DNA from: Gibbula magus
Lineage: Eukaryota > Mollusca > Gastropoda > Trochida > Trochidae
Assembly: GCA_936450465.1 (NCBI GenBank)
Contig: OW388300.1
Span: 21,577,232-21,641,231, forward strand
Direction of reading: 5' to 3'
DNA: 64,000 nt
The position numbers and the translations under genes were made by a program. The notes under the pieces were generated by a model. It saw only the letters and a list, made by a program, of their open reading frames with translations, was not told where the DNA came from and made no database searches. The first letter of the stretch is position 1. Each line of letters starts with the position of its first letter. Below are positions 24,118 through 35,165 of the stretch, one piece after another.

Positions 24118-24719
24118 GATGCAAGCGGAATATGTATTATTCGAGATTCAAAAAGAAAAAGTGCATGTTACGGACCTTTTTTGGTGCAAAATGATGTGTT
24201 TTTTTGTGGTAATGTCTAAAAAAAATGGCAAACTTGTTTTATTTTGTTAAAGTCACTTTTTAAAAATAATGACACTCATTCAGAGCTATATTGTTGTTTT
24301 CTTTCATGAATGGGATGTTATTGGAATAGAACAGTGATTTCTAAAATTTGTATGTTTTTTTTTTCATTAACCTTTATATGATAAACTATAATGTCAACAA
24401 TGGATTCTGTAGAAATAACTTCAAAAGTCCTGTTCAAGAATCAAAATAAATGAAAAATAATTCAAACATGATATAACTAATAACAGAAGATAAAAAATAT
24501 ATGTCACGGACCTACTTTATGAGTAATTTAATGCTGAAAATGAATTTTTATGAAAAGTATTGGCAAAGGGAGGTAACTCTTCGGTCGAAAATTAATCTTT
24601 ACATTATTAAGTTATATAAGGTTGAAGAGCAGAATTTTGTTTTACCATAAAACATAAACTATTTCACACAACCATAATGCCATTACCTTTCTTTATTAGT
24701 ATTCCAAAGGCAATTTGAT
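24118..24719 (+). repeat. Repeat R3, paralogous to 60508-61110
   Basis: Long stretches align in the same orientation (GCAAGC(G/T)GAATATGTATTATTC, TCACGGACCT, TTGTTTTCTTTCAT, ATGAAAAGTATTGGCAAA). The homology resumes at about 25387 after a nested insertion (CAATGTTTCT(T/C)ACAACACA), which shows that 24720-25386 arrived later. Confidence 0.7.
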
Positions 24720-25357
24720 TATGTCCCCCGAAATTTTTTTCGGGAGACATAATGTTTTCGCCTCCGTCCGTCATTCCGTTATTCCGTCATTCCGAAATGC
24801 TTTCTTTTCCGGGCCATATCTCAAAAACCGTTCAATACTTTTTCACGAAACTTGGTATGTGGTTAGACCTAGTGGTGGAGTGGTGCCTTTTGCTATTTTG
24901 GTTTTTCTGATTTTTATATTTTTTCTGGTTTCCATGGAAACAATTTGAACTTAGTGCAAATTTGGGGTAGGGACCTTTTCCGGCCTCTATTTCAAAATCT
25001 ATCTAGTATTTCTTTACGAAACTTGGTATATGGTTAGACCTAGTGGTGGAGTGGTGCCTTTTGCTACTTTGGTTATTCTGAATTTTTGTTGTTCTGGTTT
25101 CCATGGGAACAATTTGAACTTAGTGCATTTTGGGGGTAGGGACCTTTTCCGGTCTCTATCTCCAAAACCGTTCAATATTGTTTCACCAAACTTTGTATTT
25201 GCAGATACCTAGTGATAGAGTGGTGCTTTTTGCTACTTTGGCTATTCTGAATTTTTTATTTCTCGTTATTAATGCAGTATTGAACTTTGTGCTTAGCGTA
25301 AGTGAAAAATAAGGGTAATATGACTAGGTTGGATTGAAAGTTGGAGCGGGGGACATC
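24720..25357. mobile_element. Nested non-autonomous element with ATGTCCCCCG ends
   Basis: It starts ATGTCCCCCG, followed at once by a hairpin (CCCGAAATTTTTTTCGGG), and ends CGGGGGACAT. Inside are three tandem units of about 165-190 bases containing CCGTTCAATA, CACGAAACTTGGTAT, GACCTAGTGGTGGAGTGGTG and GTTTCCATGG. The paralogue near 61110 lacks it, giving an approximate empty site. Frames through the units are not genes. Confidence 0.65.
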
Positions 25358-25828
25358 ACAGTGCATCACATGCACATATTTCTAGTTTTCAATGTTTCTT
25401 ACAACACACTGTTGATGAAACATTGACGAATGCTATTAAGTTCTGAGAGCGAAAATCTGACAATTGAAGATGTACGTGGGCAATTGTTACAAACCACCTA
25501 GATTACAGAGTAAAATAACAAAATATATCTCTTTATGATAAAACAAATACTATGTTTCACAATTATAATACAATGATTTTTTTCATGTGCATGTGACTAC
25601 AAGGTCTATCTTAATCTGACCACTGAGGATGCTCAGAAGCAATGGTAAAGAACCCCCTTAAGTATGATATATATAACTATGAAATAACTATAGAAGAAGA
25701 GAACAAATATCACTTATTTTTTTACTATTTTCTGTCATGATATTGGGATTTTAGTCTACACCATTTGAATTAGAAAGATCGAAAGGACCGTGCAGAAAAT
25801 GTGCAGCAATTGTGCACCTACACTGAAA

Positions 25829-25906
25829 CTCGTGACCTTCCTATGGTATCTGACCTCGCTTTCGCTCGATCAGATACCATCGGAAGGACACTCGTTTCGT
25901 ATAATT
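25829..25906. repeat. Foldback with arms of about 30 bases
   Basis: GAAACTCGTGACCTTCCTATGGTATCTGA pairs with TCAGATACCATCGGAAGGACACTCGTTTC around a short CTCGCTTTCGCTCGA loop. It is non-coding and could be a small MITE remnant. Confidence 0.7.
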
Positions 25907-25960
25907 CGTATATGAGACCTCGTGTAGTATTCTCTATTTACTGAATTACTAAGCAATATT

Positions 25961-26022
25961 AGGCTTGAATATGCAGATCCGAAGTATACAGACGATGAAA
26001 TAGATGAGACAGATGATGCAGA
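25961..26022 (+). other. Coding-like exon fragment, unknown gene
   Basis: A segment after AATATTAG and before GGTGACC reads LEYADPKYTDDEIDETDDAE, an acidic stretch with codon-like composition. Together with the candidate terminal exon at 26890 it may belong to one gene inside the large insertion. I do not recognise the family and the splice phases do not clearly fit. Treat it as a hint only. Confidence 0.25.
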
Positions 26023-26329
26023 AGGTGACCATTTGATATTACAAGTGAATCTGCTTATGGCACTATTATGTTCTGCTTTCCATTGAAATATGTTGAACGA
26101 AGAGGTCAGACAAGTAAAATAATTTGAACTAAGAGGCTATGAAACGAACCCCAAATACGGAAACAAGTTCATTTCTTCTACATTTGTAATAGATTAACCT
26201 TTTTGGATTTTCTTCTTTTGGTTTGGCGTAAGTGGTAAATTCGGGTAAGGTAATAAGGTTGGATTGAAAGTTGGAGCAGGGAACATCATTTTATTTGGCT
26301 TCAATACGTTCCAAAACACAATTATGTGC

Positions 26330-26760
26330 CATATGTGCTGTTTACAATACAAACAAATGGCATATTCATCCCCAATTGGCAAACATATCATATTTACTAG
26401 TTTCTAATTAAAATCGATTAACATCATTAATATGCATGTGCAGAAACCGAAAGTGCACGTCGTATTTACATGCACAGAAGTTATATGACCTATTGAACAT
26501 TATCAACCAAATTTTGTCTAGTTTTAAAAAGATTCCAAAATTACGTTTGACTCATTGGCGCGCGCCACACGCTGTGCATTGTCCAGTTTTCGATCAGAAA
26601 TCGATACCTTTACCTTCATATCGTCAATATACTAAGTTGAGTACAATCAAATGGTGGTTTTCGATAACAGTTGGTACTGCTCGATAAAATAAGACTATTT
26701 ATAACGTTTGGCATGTTTGACCCCCATGGCCAACAACACAATGGATGTACCCTTTGATAT
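26330..26760 (+). repeat. Dispersed repeat R1, second copy
   Basis: Aligns with 8500-9010 through CATATTCATCCC, GCATGTGCAGAAA, GGCGCGCG and CAACACAATGGATG. Non-coding. Confidence 0.6.
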
Positions 26761-26889
26761 CTGAGGCCACGGGCATTATTATACGTTTGTCCTGTGTCAG
26801 TACTTCAAATTTTTTTTTAGATTTAGATTCGCATCACAAATGGTTGATTGCTAATAGATGAAATATTTATATTTCTGTTTTAATTTCAG

Positions 26890-27056
26890 GTATTATGAAG
26901 ATCCAAATGGTGATTCAACTGTAAACCTTCCAGTCCCGTACTGCTGCTTTGTTTAGTGGAGAAAAGAAGCATGCAGTTAACAAAATTGCGACTTAACATG
27001 TCAAGCTTATAAATGAAAAATTAATGTGCACAATATGTATTTACACTGCGATGCAA
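26890..27056 (+). other. Candidate 3'-terminal exon with poly(A) signal
   Basis: The acceptor-like TTTTAATTTCAG is followed by a frame YYEDPNGDSTVNLPVPYCCF and a stop (TAG at about 26954). ATGCAATAAACTTTTG, containing AATAAA, lies about 100 bases downstream. It resembles the end of a gene whose upstream exons I cannot identify, apart from the acidic fragment near 25961. Confidence 0.3.
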
Positions 27057-27480
27057 TAAACTTTTGGTTCTGACTTGTCTTGTCTCTTTTGCATGAGTTG
27101 GAAGTTAAATTATCCTAGTGCCCATTGTCCTCTTTTCACAAATCACACTTAGGTGATCGTTAAATACTGATGTTATGTTTGAAGAAATTTGAAAATCAAA
27201 CTTTTGTGAAATAGCCCCAACTGGGTTTGTTTTTCATTTACAAATTGTCTATTAGAAACCGCTGACATTTAATTGATCCTTCAGAGAATCTAATGTTCAA
27301 GATTGCTAACTAAACAATTCCTTAAGTAGGATTCTAAGAGGCAATTGTCAATGAAAAATACATGGTCGAATAAGTACCAAAACATGCACTGAATATCGTA
27401 GATAAACAAACATGTATGAGGTTACATGTTACAAAAACAAAACTTCAGCAAGCAAACATTTCCTACAAGTTTAAAGGTTT
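27057..27480. other. No recognised features
   Basis: Ordinary AT-rich sequence between the possible gene end and the right ACGTTG array. Confidence 0.4.
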
Positions 27481-27489
27481 CCTGTGTTC

Positions 27490-28440
27490 AGGGGAGTTAG
27501 TTTCTGACATTAATGGGATGTAGGTTTTCTATTTTCAGGGCATGTTCGGTTCCAAAGAAACATTGTTTTCCGATGTTCAGGGGACGTTGGTTTCTGACGT
27601 TGTGGCGATGTTGGTTTCCGACATTGAGAAAACGTTGGTTTACAACGTTCAGGGGACGTTGGTTTACAACGTTGGGTGGATGTTGGCTTCCAACGTTCAG
27701 GGGACGTTGGTTTCTAACGTTGTTGGGATGTTGGTTTCCGACGTTGAGAGAACGTTGTTTTACAACGTTCAGGGGACGTTGGTTTACAACGTTGAGAGGA
27801 CGTTGGTTTTCAACGTTCAGGAAATGTTGGTTCCCAACGTTGTTGGGATGTTGGTTTCCGACGTTGAGAGAACGTTGTTTTACAACGTTGCTAGAACTTT
27901 GATTTTGTAACGTTACAAAACTAACGTTAGAATTACGTAAAAAGGAATCTACAAATAACGTCCAAATAACGTTACAAAACTAACGTTGGCAGGACGTTGG
28001 TTTTGTAATGTTTCAAAACTAACGTTGCCAGGACGTTGGTTTTGTAACGTTACAAAATAACGTTAGAATTACGTAAAAAGGAATCTACAAATAACGTCCA
28101 AATAACGTTACAAAACTAACGTTGGCAGGACGTTGGTTTTGTAATGTTTCAAAACTAACGTTGCCAGGACGTTGGTTTTGTAACGTTACAAAATAACGTT
28201 ATAATTACGTAAAAAGGAATCTACAAATAACGTCCAAATAACGTTACAAAACTAACGTTGCCAGGACGTTGGTTTTTGTAACGTTTCAAAACTAACGTTG
28301 CCACGACGTTGGTTTTGTAACGTTACAAAATAACGTTATAATTACGTAAAAAGGAATCTACAAATAACGTCCAAACAACGTTGCAAACAACGTTACTGAC
28401 ACCTTCTGACAACGTTGTCACAACGTTGTGACAACGTAAA
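27490..28440. repeat. Right ACGTTG-rich tandem array
   Basis: The first part has short units of TTCAGGGGACGTTGGTTT and ACAACGTT. From about 27900 four units of roughly 126-146 bases follow, each with AATTACGTAAAAAGGAATCT, AAATAACGTCCAAATAACG and GGACGTTGGTTTTGTAA. The array runs directly into the right terminus TTGTTTGCTGGG. Units differ from the left array but share the AACGTT core. Frames through it are by-products. Confidence 0.9.
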
Positions 28441-28456
28441 ATTGTTTGCTGGGTCT

Positions 28457-30860
28457 AATTGCTTTAAAAGTGATTTACTGAAGTGGCTGATCCACTCCAA
28501 TTCAATAACGTTCATTCTCTTATTCTGTATTTCAAAACGTCAAGTGTTTTAATGCACCGTTTTATTTCAACATCAATGTTCATTTAAAATAATTCTAACA
28601 AGTTAGTCAGTGATCAATAATGCTTACTGGAGAAGGTTGTGTATGTAGTAAACCACAGAGGACTCTGTAAGAAACATGTCCTATGAGATACCCCTTTAAA
28701 ACGTATCATGCAGCCTTTAAATGCAGAGGAATGGTGCCAGCGATCTCAAATGCTGAACTAACTACAATATACAATGAGTGATATGACTACCAAGTTACAC
28801 TGGACTGTTGGATCTGTTCTCCGGATAAAGTAACTAAAGCCCAGTTTTATTATTGGACAGTGAGTGGACATGTACAGAATAACTAGCGGACACGTTTGAT
28901 AACTGGCTACTGAATGCTGCTTTTCCAATGGAGGTGTGTTTGTGTTACTTTATTAGAATACACTCACATTCTAACCTACCTTACTTCGAATGAATGTAAA
29001 CTTCTACCCAGTTATTGGTTGAACTCCTCTTATTAAAGTTTAACTTATTGACTGCATTTTTCAAACGTATTGATGTAACATTCTTGTTGAAGACGGTTCA
29101 TTTGTGCAGGGAATACTATATTTCGTGGATGATGAATAGCAACATTATATAAAATGAAAAGTATCGACTTCAAAAGACTTACGGATTCCACTGTGATGTT
29201 ACAGATAATAAATTTAATGATTTCAAAGCATTTACATGAAACATATTGAATGATGCTATTTGTAGTGGGAGTGGAATTGATAAGGTAGAACAGAACTGTA
29301 ATGAAGTCTTTTTTTGTCGAAAATAAGTAGTCAAACAAAACTGTCTCTTTTTTTAAGCTATATCTATCACTTGATATGTTGATATTTGATGGTTCATACA
29401 ATTTACAAAATGCAGATTCAGAACAAAACCATAATAAAGTCTTTCCTTATCATCAGTAAGTAGAAACAGAACTGTTTATTTGCAAGCTATTTTTAGCACT
29501 TAATAAACTTGTATTTGATAGATCTTTCAAAATTTAAAAACATGCAGTTGCTTCAATTCTAAGAAAGTATTAAGACGCCAACAACACCCTCCCTCACCAG
29601 CTGACTGACTTCGATTCACGAAATTTATGTGTAATTGTCAGTTATTAGTATGTATATCTATATACCATAAATTGGGATCGCATTACACATTTTAGTCAAT
29701 TTTGGTAGATGTTCATTAATTGTTTGTGCTTCTACATTTTTCATAGAATTGAATTGAGTCTCTTTATCCTTTCATTGAACAGAACAACGAGGAAGAAATG
29801 CTAATTATTTCATTTCAAACTTTCAAAACATATCGACAAAACATATTTTACCAAAAAATAGGTGAACCTATTCACAATTTACATATACATAGACACATGT
29901 GGCTCTCGTCTGTTCAATTGTAACTATATTCTGCAAAGCATAATTGCACAGTTCACTCAGAGGATACACTCCTTTTTCCACATGCCACAAGTCAATATTG
30001 ATAGATAAGATTGCATTGTAAAAAATACTTTATGGTGTTTGGACAAACATTCAGGATCTGAGCTACTATAAATAACTTGTTGAATGGTGAGCATTTGACT
30101 CCAAATATCTTTATTTCAGGGACATCACCTTTAATGAACTGTGTTTTCAAACCTATGTTGTCCTTTCAAAATTCTAGATTTAAAAAAAATAGGTAAACCT
30201 ATTTTAAATTTACATACACATAAAGCATATGTGACTCTCATCTGTAACAATAGTGTGCAAAGCACAATTCCACAGTTCACCCAGAGGATATATTCCTATG
30301 TCCACATGCCACTTGACAATATAGGTGGATTGGATTATCAAAATAGGATAATGGTGTTTGGGCGGACATTCAGGAACTGTGCTACGAAAACAACAGAACC
30401 TGGCGAATGATGAGCATTTGACTCAAATGTTTTTTTCTGTTTCTCGGAAATACCCTTTCATGAGTTGTGTATTCAAATCTAGATGTCTAGATAAGTTCTC
30501 TCTGATTAGAGCATTGAATATAAAAGAGTTGAATTTAGATACAGATATCATTCAGTTGTAAATAGGTTCATTATCACTTTACTACATGCTTTTAGAGGCA
30601 AAACATGATGTTTACCCTCATGATTTCATTCCAATTCCAAGCATAAATATTTGCCCAGACAAGCATTCAGAAAAAAATCGAAAGACAACATATTTACAAA
30701 ACCAATTAGAAACTGATCTAGGACAAATAACATAAGCTATTGACTGATGAGAGTATAATACAAACATCCCATGTTTATCCCATCCAATCAAACTATCAAC
30801 AGCGTTCGTTAGTTTACAACATTTACATTTTCTGCACAAATTCATAGTGTATACGTGTAA
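28457..30860. repeat. Non-coding paralogous block, right half of the split repeat
   Basis: Aligns in the same orientation with about 52545-54290 over most of its length. Markers are TTTTATTTCAACATCAAT, GCTACTGAATGCTGC, GGAGGTGTGTTTGTGTTACT, AAACATATTGAATGATGCTA and GAAACTGATCTAGGACA. No long open frame is conserved between the copies, so this is probably an old duplication or large repeat family. Confidence 0.65.
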
Positions 30861-31167
30861 ATGACTTTACAAATAGTTTTATACATTATAAACAACAAGA
30901 AAGAAAACAGACATGTTTGATGTAATACCTTCATATTTAATATTTTATCATAGATTCAATTGTAAGATGTTTTGAGTGCTCTAATAATACAGAAAATGAA
31001 ATCGAAAAATTGAGACAATTCGAATAAATTATGCAAAAGGGGGATCGAAAAATACAAAATGCACATCTTCACATCATAGTGTATCAAGTATTGTAACATT
31101 AGTATATGAGTTATGAGCTCCAACAATGTGACCAACAGACAGACACTTGGGCCGCTATATACTCTAG

Positions 31168-31204
31168 ATTCATTCATTCATTCATTCATTCATTCATTCA
31201 TTCA
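31168..31204. repeat. (ATTC)n microsatellite
   Basis: About nine tandem CATT units, followed by degenerate ACGAATCCAC-like units to about 31290. Confidence 0.85.
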
Positions 31205-31904
31205 TACATACCATCCTCCATATATACGAATCCACAGGTTACGAATCCACCGCGTCTACGAATTCATCGCATCTACGAACCGGTCTGGTCTACGGATTCA
31301 CCTACAGCCATACATTACAAGGGACTAATCACAAACGTCTAACATAGTAACAACACATAATATGTTCTTGATTATGTATCACATTACACCAACATGTGAA
31401 CAACGCTTATGCTTATTTTACGCCTATTGTGTTCAGGATTTTAGTTTCTATTGAAGGCTTAAAACATCTCTATTCTGTTGGCAAATAAGAAAACTAAACA
31501 TAATATCATCTCATTTATGATTTATTGAACCATTATTGTATTTCTGTCATTATGAAATGTAACATATTAAATACACACATAGTTTACTTACTAAAGATTT
31601 AAAATAGATAAGAACAGTTTCAAAACGAGAATAAGCTGTATTATCTTGTCATAGTAGCCATATTAGCCTGCAGCTGAAAAATAGCAGTCACATTAATTTT
31701 GTTTGCAGCAGCAACATACGTACCTTAAGTTTGTTCACTTCACTTCTCGAAGTGTAATTTATACATAGAGATGCATATATCCTCTTCGCTGTGATATCGA
31801 CGTTAACTTGAATATATCTAAACAATAGTAATATGCAAATAGGTGGTATCCATGCAAAAAAAGATAAATTTCAAATATATGTAATTTGATGGTGAGAGTT
31901 TGAA

Positions 31905-32204
31905 ATGGAGACAGCTGCTTTCACTGATGACAGGGGAGAAGGAATCTTAGCACTACGAGGTAAGTACATCATTTTAGTTTTAAGCATGCTGTTTTCCTGA
32001 AAGTTATACTGCTAATTTATTGTCATATTGTAATAATTGTTAAATGAATTGTGTTGTTTGCCTTTAATGATGATTTTGAGATATTTTGGAAATATTTTCA
32101 TAAAATTGATATTTCTAAAGACACTAGACTTTTTAACCTGGAAATTACACATGTGAAATATTCCTACCTTTGTCTCTGAATAATTTATGACGTTTTTATT
32201 GCAG
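31905..32204 (+). other. 5' leader exon and intron of the Tc1 transposase
   Basis: A leader ending CACTACGAG meets the donor GTAAGTACAT at 31960. The acceptor TTTTTATTGCAG ends at 32204, four bases before the transposase ATG. Joining them keeps the ATG as the first codon of the main frame; an upstream ATG (31904) in the leader would be in another frame. Introns in Tc1 leaders are uncommon, so splicing is inferred from consensus only. Confidence 0.5.
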
Positions 32205-32207
32205 AAA

Positions 32208-33254
32208 ATGGCTCCAAAAACGCGAAACATGAGTTTTGTTGAAAGGATGCACATCGTCACGTTGAGGGACCGAGGTATGGAGTGGCGTTTTGTGAAAAGA
32301 ACATTAATGAGAGACTATGATTGTAGTGTGTCAATTAGAGGCATGATAAAGCTGTATAAAAAATACAAGGCAACAGGAAGCGTGAAGGACCGCCCAAGAT
32401 CTGGCAGGCCAAAGTGTACGACTACAAGAGAGGACAGATTTATTCGTAAGGCTTGTATGAATGATAGGTATGCGACAGTGAATATTCTCCACAGCAGACT
32501 GAAAGAACCACTTGGTAGAAAGATAAGTCGGATGACTATCTCTCGAAGACTACGAATGTTTGGCCTCAAATGCTACGTACCATGTCGTAAACCACTTCTC
32601 AACAAACGCCACCGAAAAAACAGGTTATTGTGGGCCAAGCGAGTGAGACGTTTTGGCCTGCCACAATGGAAGAAGGTGTTGTTCTCGGACGAATCAATCT
32701 TTAGGTGCTTCTCCAATAGAAGACGTATGAAAGTACGAAGATTGACTCACGAACGACTTCACAAACAGTGTGTACAGTCGACAGTCAAGCACCCACCCCA
32801 AGTTCATGTGTGGGGACTCATTTCAGAAAATGGTCCAGGAATTCTCAGAAAAGTCCCAGGTACACTAAATAGTGATAGGTATCAGCAGTATATCATCAAT
32901 GACCTCGCTGAGCATGGTAGTTGTCTGGTGTTTCCTAAAAGGGACTTTGTATTCCAGCAAGACAATGCACCAGCACACAATTCCAGATCTACCAGGGATT
33001 TTCTTGCCAGGAAAGGTGTAGAGGTCTTACCATGGCCTGGTAACTCCCCAGACATGAGTCCCATTGAGAATGTCTGGGATTTGATCGGGAAACGTGTTGC
33101 CAAAGACATGCCGACATCAAGTGAGGAGCTCTTGAAGTCCGTACAGAAACATTGGTTTTCCCTGCCCAGATCAGTGTTCCAACGTCTTTATAGGTCTATG
33201 ACAAAAAGAGTACAATCTGTTGTCACTGTAAAGGGTGGACACACTCACTATTGA
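32208..33254 (+). CDS. Tc1/mariner transposase (DD34E), 348 residues
   Basis: This is a cut-and-paste transposase of the Tc1 group. It has N-terminal paired helix-turn-helix DNA-binding regions (about residues 7-115), including the hook motif RPRSGRPK at 62-69. The DDE_3-type catalytic domain follows: Asp161 in VLFSDESIF, Asp252 in FQQDNAPAH and Glu287 in DMSPIENVW, with 34 residues between the last two. Length is normal for Tc1 proteins (about 340-350) and no stop or frameshift is present. I chose the ATG at 32208 rather than 32187, because the upstream codons run through a splice-acceptor-like TTTTTATTGCAG. AATAAA lies at 33267-33272. It may be active or only recently silenced. Confidence 0.95.
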   Translation: MAPKTRNMSFVERMHIVTLRDRGMEWRFVKRTLMRDYDCSVSIRGMIKLYKKYKATGSVKDRPRSGRPKCTTTREDRFIRKACMNDRYATVNILHSRLKEPLGRKISRMTISRRLRMFGLKCYVPCRKPLLNKRHRKNRLLWAKRVRRFGLPQWKKVLFSDESIFRCFSNRRRMKVRRLTHERLHKQCVQSTVKHPPQVHVWGLISENGPGILRKVPGTLNSDRYQQYIINDLAEHGSCLVFPKRDFVFQQDNAPAHNSRSTRDFLARKGVEVLPWPGNSPDMSPIENVWDLIGKRVAKDMPTSSEELLKSVQKHWFSLPRSVFQRLYRSMTKRVQSVVTVKGGHTHY

Positions 33255-33372
33255 TTGCCTGTTGACAATAAAGAATCGAATTTGTATTATTCATTGTTGT
33301 TTTTGTACACTTGGGAAGCAAAGTGAACCTATACAGTAAATTTCACGAGGTGAACAAACTTAAGGTACGCAG

Positions 33373-33785
33373 CTGTAAGATTGGAGGAAACCCTTCAAAT
33401 AATTTTCTAAATGTCAATTAGGAGTTAAAACTACTGTGTTTGTAACATTTTGTGAGTTTAACATAGATTCGCTACCAAATTTTAATGCGTCGAATCAACG
33501 TAAGACTCACAAAAAGTAAAAAACCATAGGTTTATATCCATTCTAGCATGACGAGTAATCAGCTTATTTTAAACGTGTTTCCTTGACACTGCGGAAGTAA
33601 TGCGGAGTGATGCAGTAATCGGTTCCATTGTTTTCGATGCGGTAGAAATTAAATAAATAGTGAGATTAACAATTCATTCATATTCAAATATGATGGATAA
33701 GTGATAAAATAGATTTTAATTAAATAGAACCTATAGGTTGGGAAATCCTAACGTTTCACCACATTGAAATTTTGTCCTCAACCAC
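33373..33785. other. No recognised features
   Basis: AT-rich sequence between the Tc1 element and the MITE; nothing supported. Confidence 0.4.
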
Positions 33786-33788
33786 GTG

Positions 33789-34178
33789 TCCTCCGTTAAC
33801 CAGGGTTATATGCTCCGTTACTCTCCACTATATCACCCCTGGGACTCTCTGTCAGAGAAATCTGCACTCAATTTTCCCGCCCTAGACCGGCGTGAGCCAA
33901 TCAAACTGCTACATAGCTTGGACCTGCGAGCCAATGACAATTCATATCACTTCATTGCAAAGCATGCACCTCCTGGTCGCGGTCATTTTGTTAGCCATCC
34001 CTCGCCGGTTATCTCCCTCGACAATTTCTGTATTATCCTATCGAGTATTTTCCATTGGTTACTGATTTCGTCACGCCGAACAAGTATGGGTAATTTCCGT
34101 ACAGATTGAGATAAATTGTCCCAGGGGTGATAAAGCGGAGAGTAACGGAGAATACATAAAACCCTGGGTAACCGAGGA
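33789..34178. mobile_element. MITE of about 390 bp with TCCTCGGTTACCCAGGG-type ends
   Basis: Left TCCTCCGTTAACCAGGG and right CCCTGGGTAACCGAGGA are inverted. The homology continues into CTCCGTTACTCTCC and ATCACCCCTGGG on both sides, giving arms of about 60 bases. The layout resembles the 758-bp MITE (CATCCTCGATAACTCCAGAG), though the sequences differ. No clear target duplication. Frames inside are not genes. Confidence 0.7.
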
Positions 34179-34182
34179 TGCT

Positions 34183-34880
34183 TGTCAAATTGACGCTATT
34201 ATTCCCTGTGTGGCGTCATAACTGATTGTGCTTGAAACATGGGTACAAATTAGAATTATTTCCTAAACAGATACACAAATTAAATTGCTTTGAAGGAAAA
34301 CATGATAGAAACAGCAAAGCGAAGATAACTGATATAGCTCTATGCATTTTTATAGTCAACATTGTTCAACATTCGATGCATTTTGTTCCATTTTGTTTTG
34401 AATAAACTTACTTAATAACGCAAACTGGTACATCTCCTACAAGTTGTTGTTACAACATTTGTATTTATGTATTACAAAGACTATGATATATACACATGTA
34501 TATGTTTTATCTGAATGCTCCAGTTTGTCTGGCTTGTTATTGTCACTCGTGTCTTTTGCTTTGTGCATACAGTTGTTAATGGTTTCACATTTTGAAACCA
34601 TCATATAGAATAAAGCGTTCTCAATAATGACTTCAATGCTCTTAAAAATATATACACAATATTACGTATTAATACTAAGACGAAAGCAACTCTTTAAGAC
34701 GGATTATTATTATTGTTGCACGCATCTTACACATATATCCCTGGAGTTGAAGGTGATTACATAACCTAATAAACTTGTAGTATACATAATCTATAATTAA
34801 TTCGAAAATGCATTACAATTAGTCGTTCAGCGATTCATTGGAGACAGTATATTATTAAGATAACAAAACATATATTTTAA
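34183..34880. other. No recognised features
   Basis: AT-rich, no credible frame. Confidence 0.4.
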
Positions 34881-34969
34881 GAATCAAAATGTACAGAATG
34901 TACTTCTATCTGAAAAAGTAGTCGACATATTCGATAGATTCGATCAGTCACACATTATTGAATGCCAAA

Positions 34970-35165
34970 AGAACAGTTCCAGCAAATGTCATATGAATAT
35001 TGCAATCCGTGAACCTCAATTCCTCTTTTATTGTCTACATCGTGTCAACCCAATCTTCCATTACTGGAATATGTCCAGTTTAATCAACGTCTCAAGTGAA
35101 ATATCGCTACACTTCCGACATATCTTTGACTCATTTCCGACCTTCCTCCTTTGATGCTAAAATTC
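34970..35165. repeat. Block with inverted paralogue at 63820-64000
   Basis: CATATGAATATTGCAATCCGTG…GTCAACCCAATCTTC…CCGACATATCTTTGAC…TTTGATGCTAA is found in reverse complement at the window's right end. Identity is substantial but imperfect. No coding frame. Confidence 0.6.

Larger units (their letters stand above)
5086..28453. mobile_element. Candidate 23.4-kb insertion with CCCAGCAAAC ends
   Basis: The left end CCCCAGCAAACAGACAACG and right end TTGTTTGCTGGG are inverted. TCT is present on both outer sides (5083-5085 and 28454-28456). AACGTT-rich arrays lie directly inside both ends. The left flank (…AGCGACAACATCT) and right flank (TCTAATTGCTTTAAAAGTGA…) together align with uninterrupted sequence near 52520-52545, which looks like an empty site. 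The interior holds nested repeats and no intact transposase that I can recognise, so it may be a non-autonomous element swollen by later insertions. Superfamily unassigned. Confidence 0.55.
31719..33369 (+). mobile_element. Tc1-type DNA transposon, apparently intact
   Basis: Ends are inverted repeats beginning CGTACCTTAAGTTTGTTCAC, about 23 bases with one mismatch, at 31719-31741 and 33347-33369. A complete transposase gene lies between them, with a 5' untranslated exon, an intron and a poly(A) signal. The usual TA duplication is not clean: TA precedes the left end but not the right, so the true ends may extend slightly or have decayed. Confidence 0.85.

Noticed and set aside
24715..25312. 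Short frames such as VVRPSGGVVPFA in the ATGTCCCCCG element
   Set aside because: They arise from a tandem non-coding unit and are not continuous across units.
27513..27910. Overlapping 122- and 129-residue frames near the right array
   Set aside because: They translate the GGACGTTGGTTT repeat in two frames; low-complexity and not protein-like.
33786..34109. 107-residue frame
   Set aside because: It spans the arms of the 390-bp MITE and has no domain-like composition.
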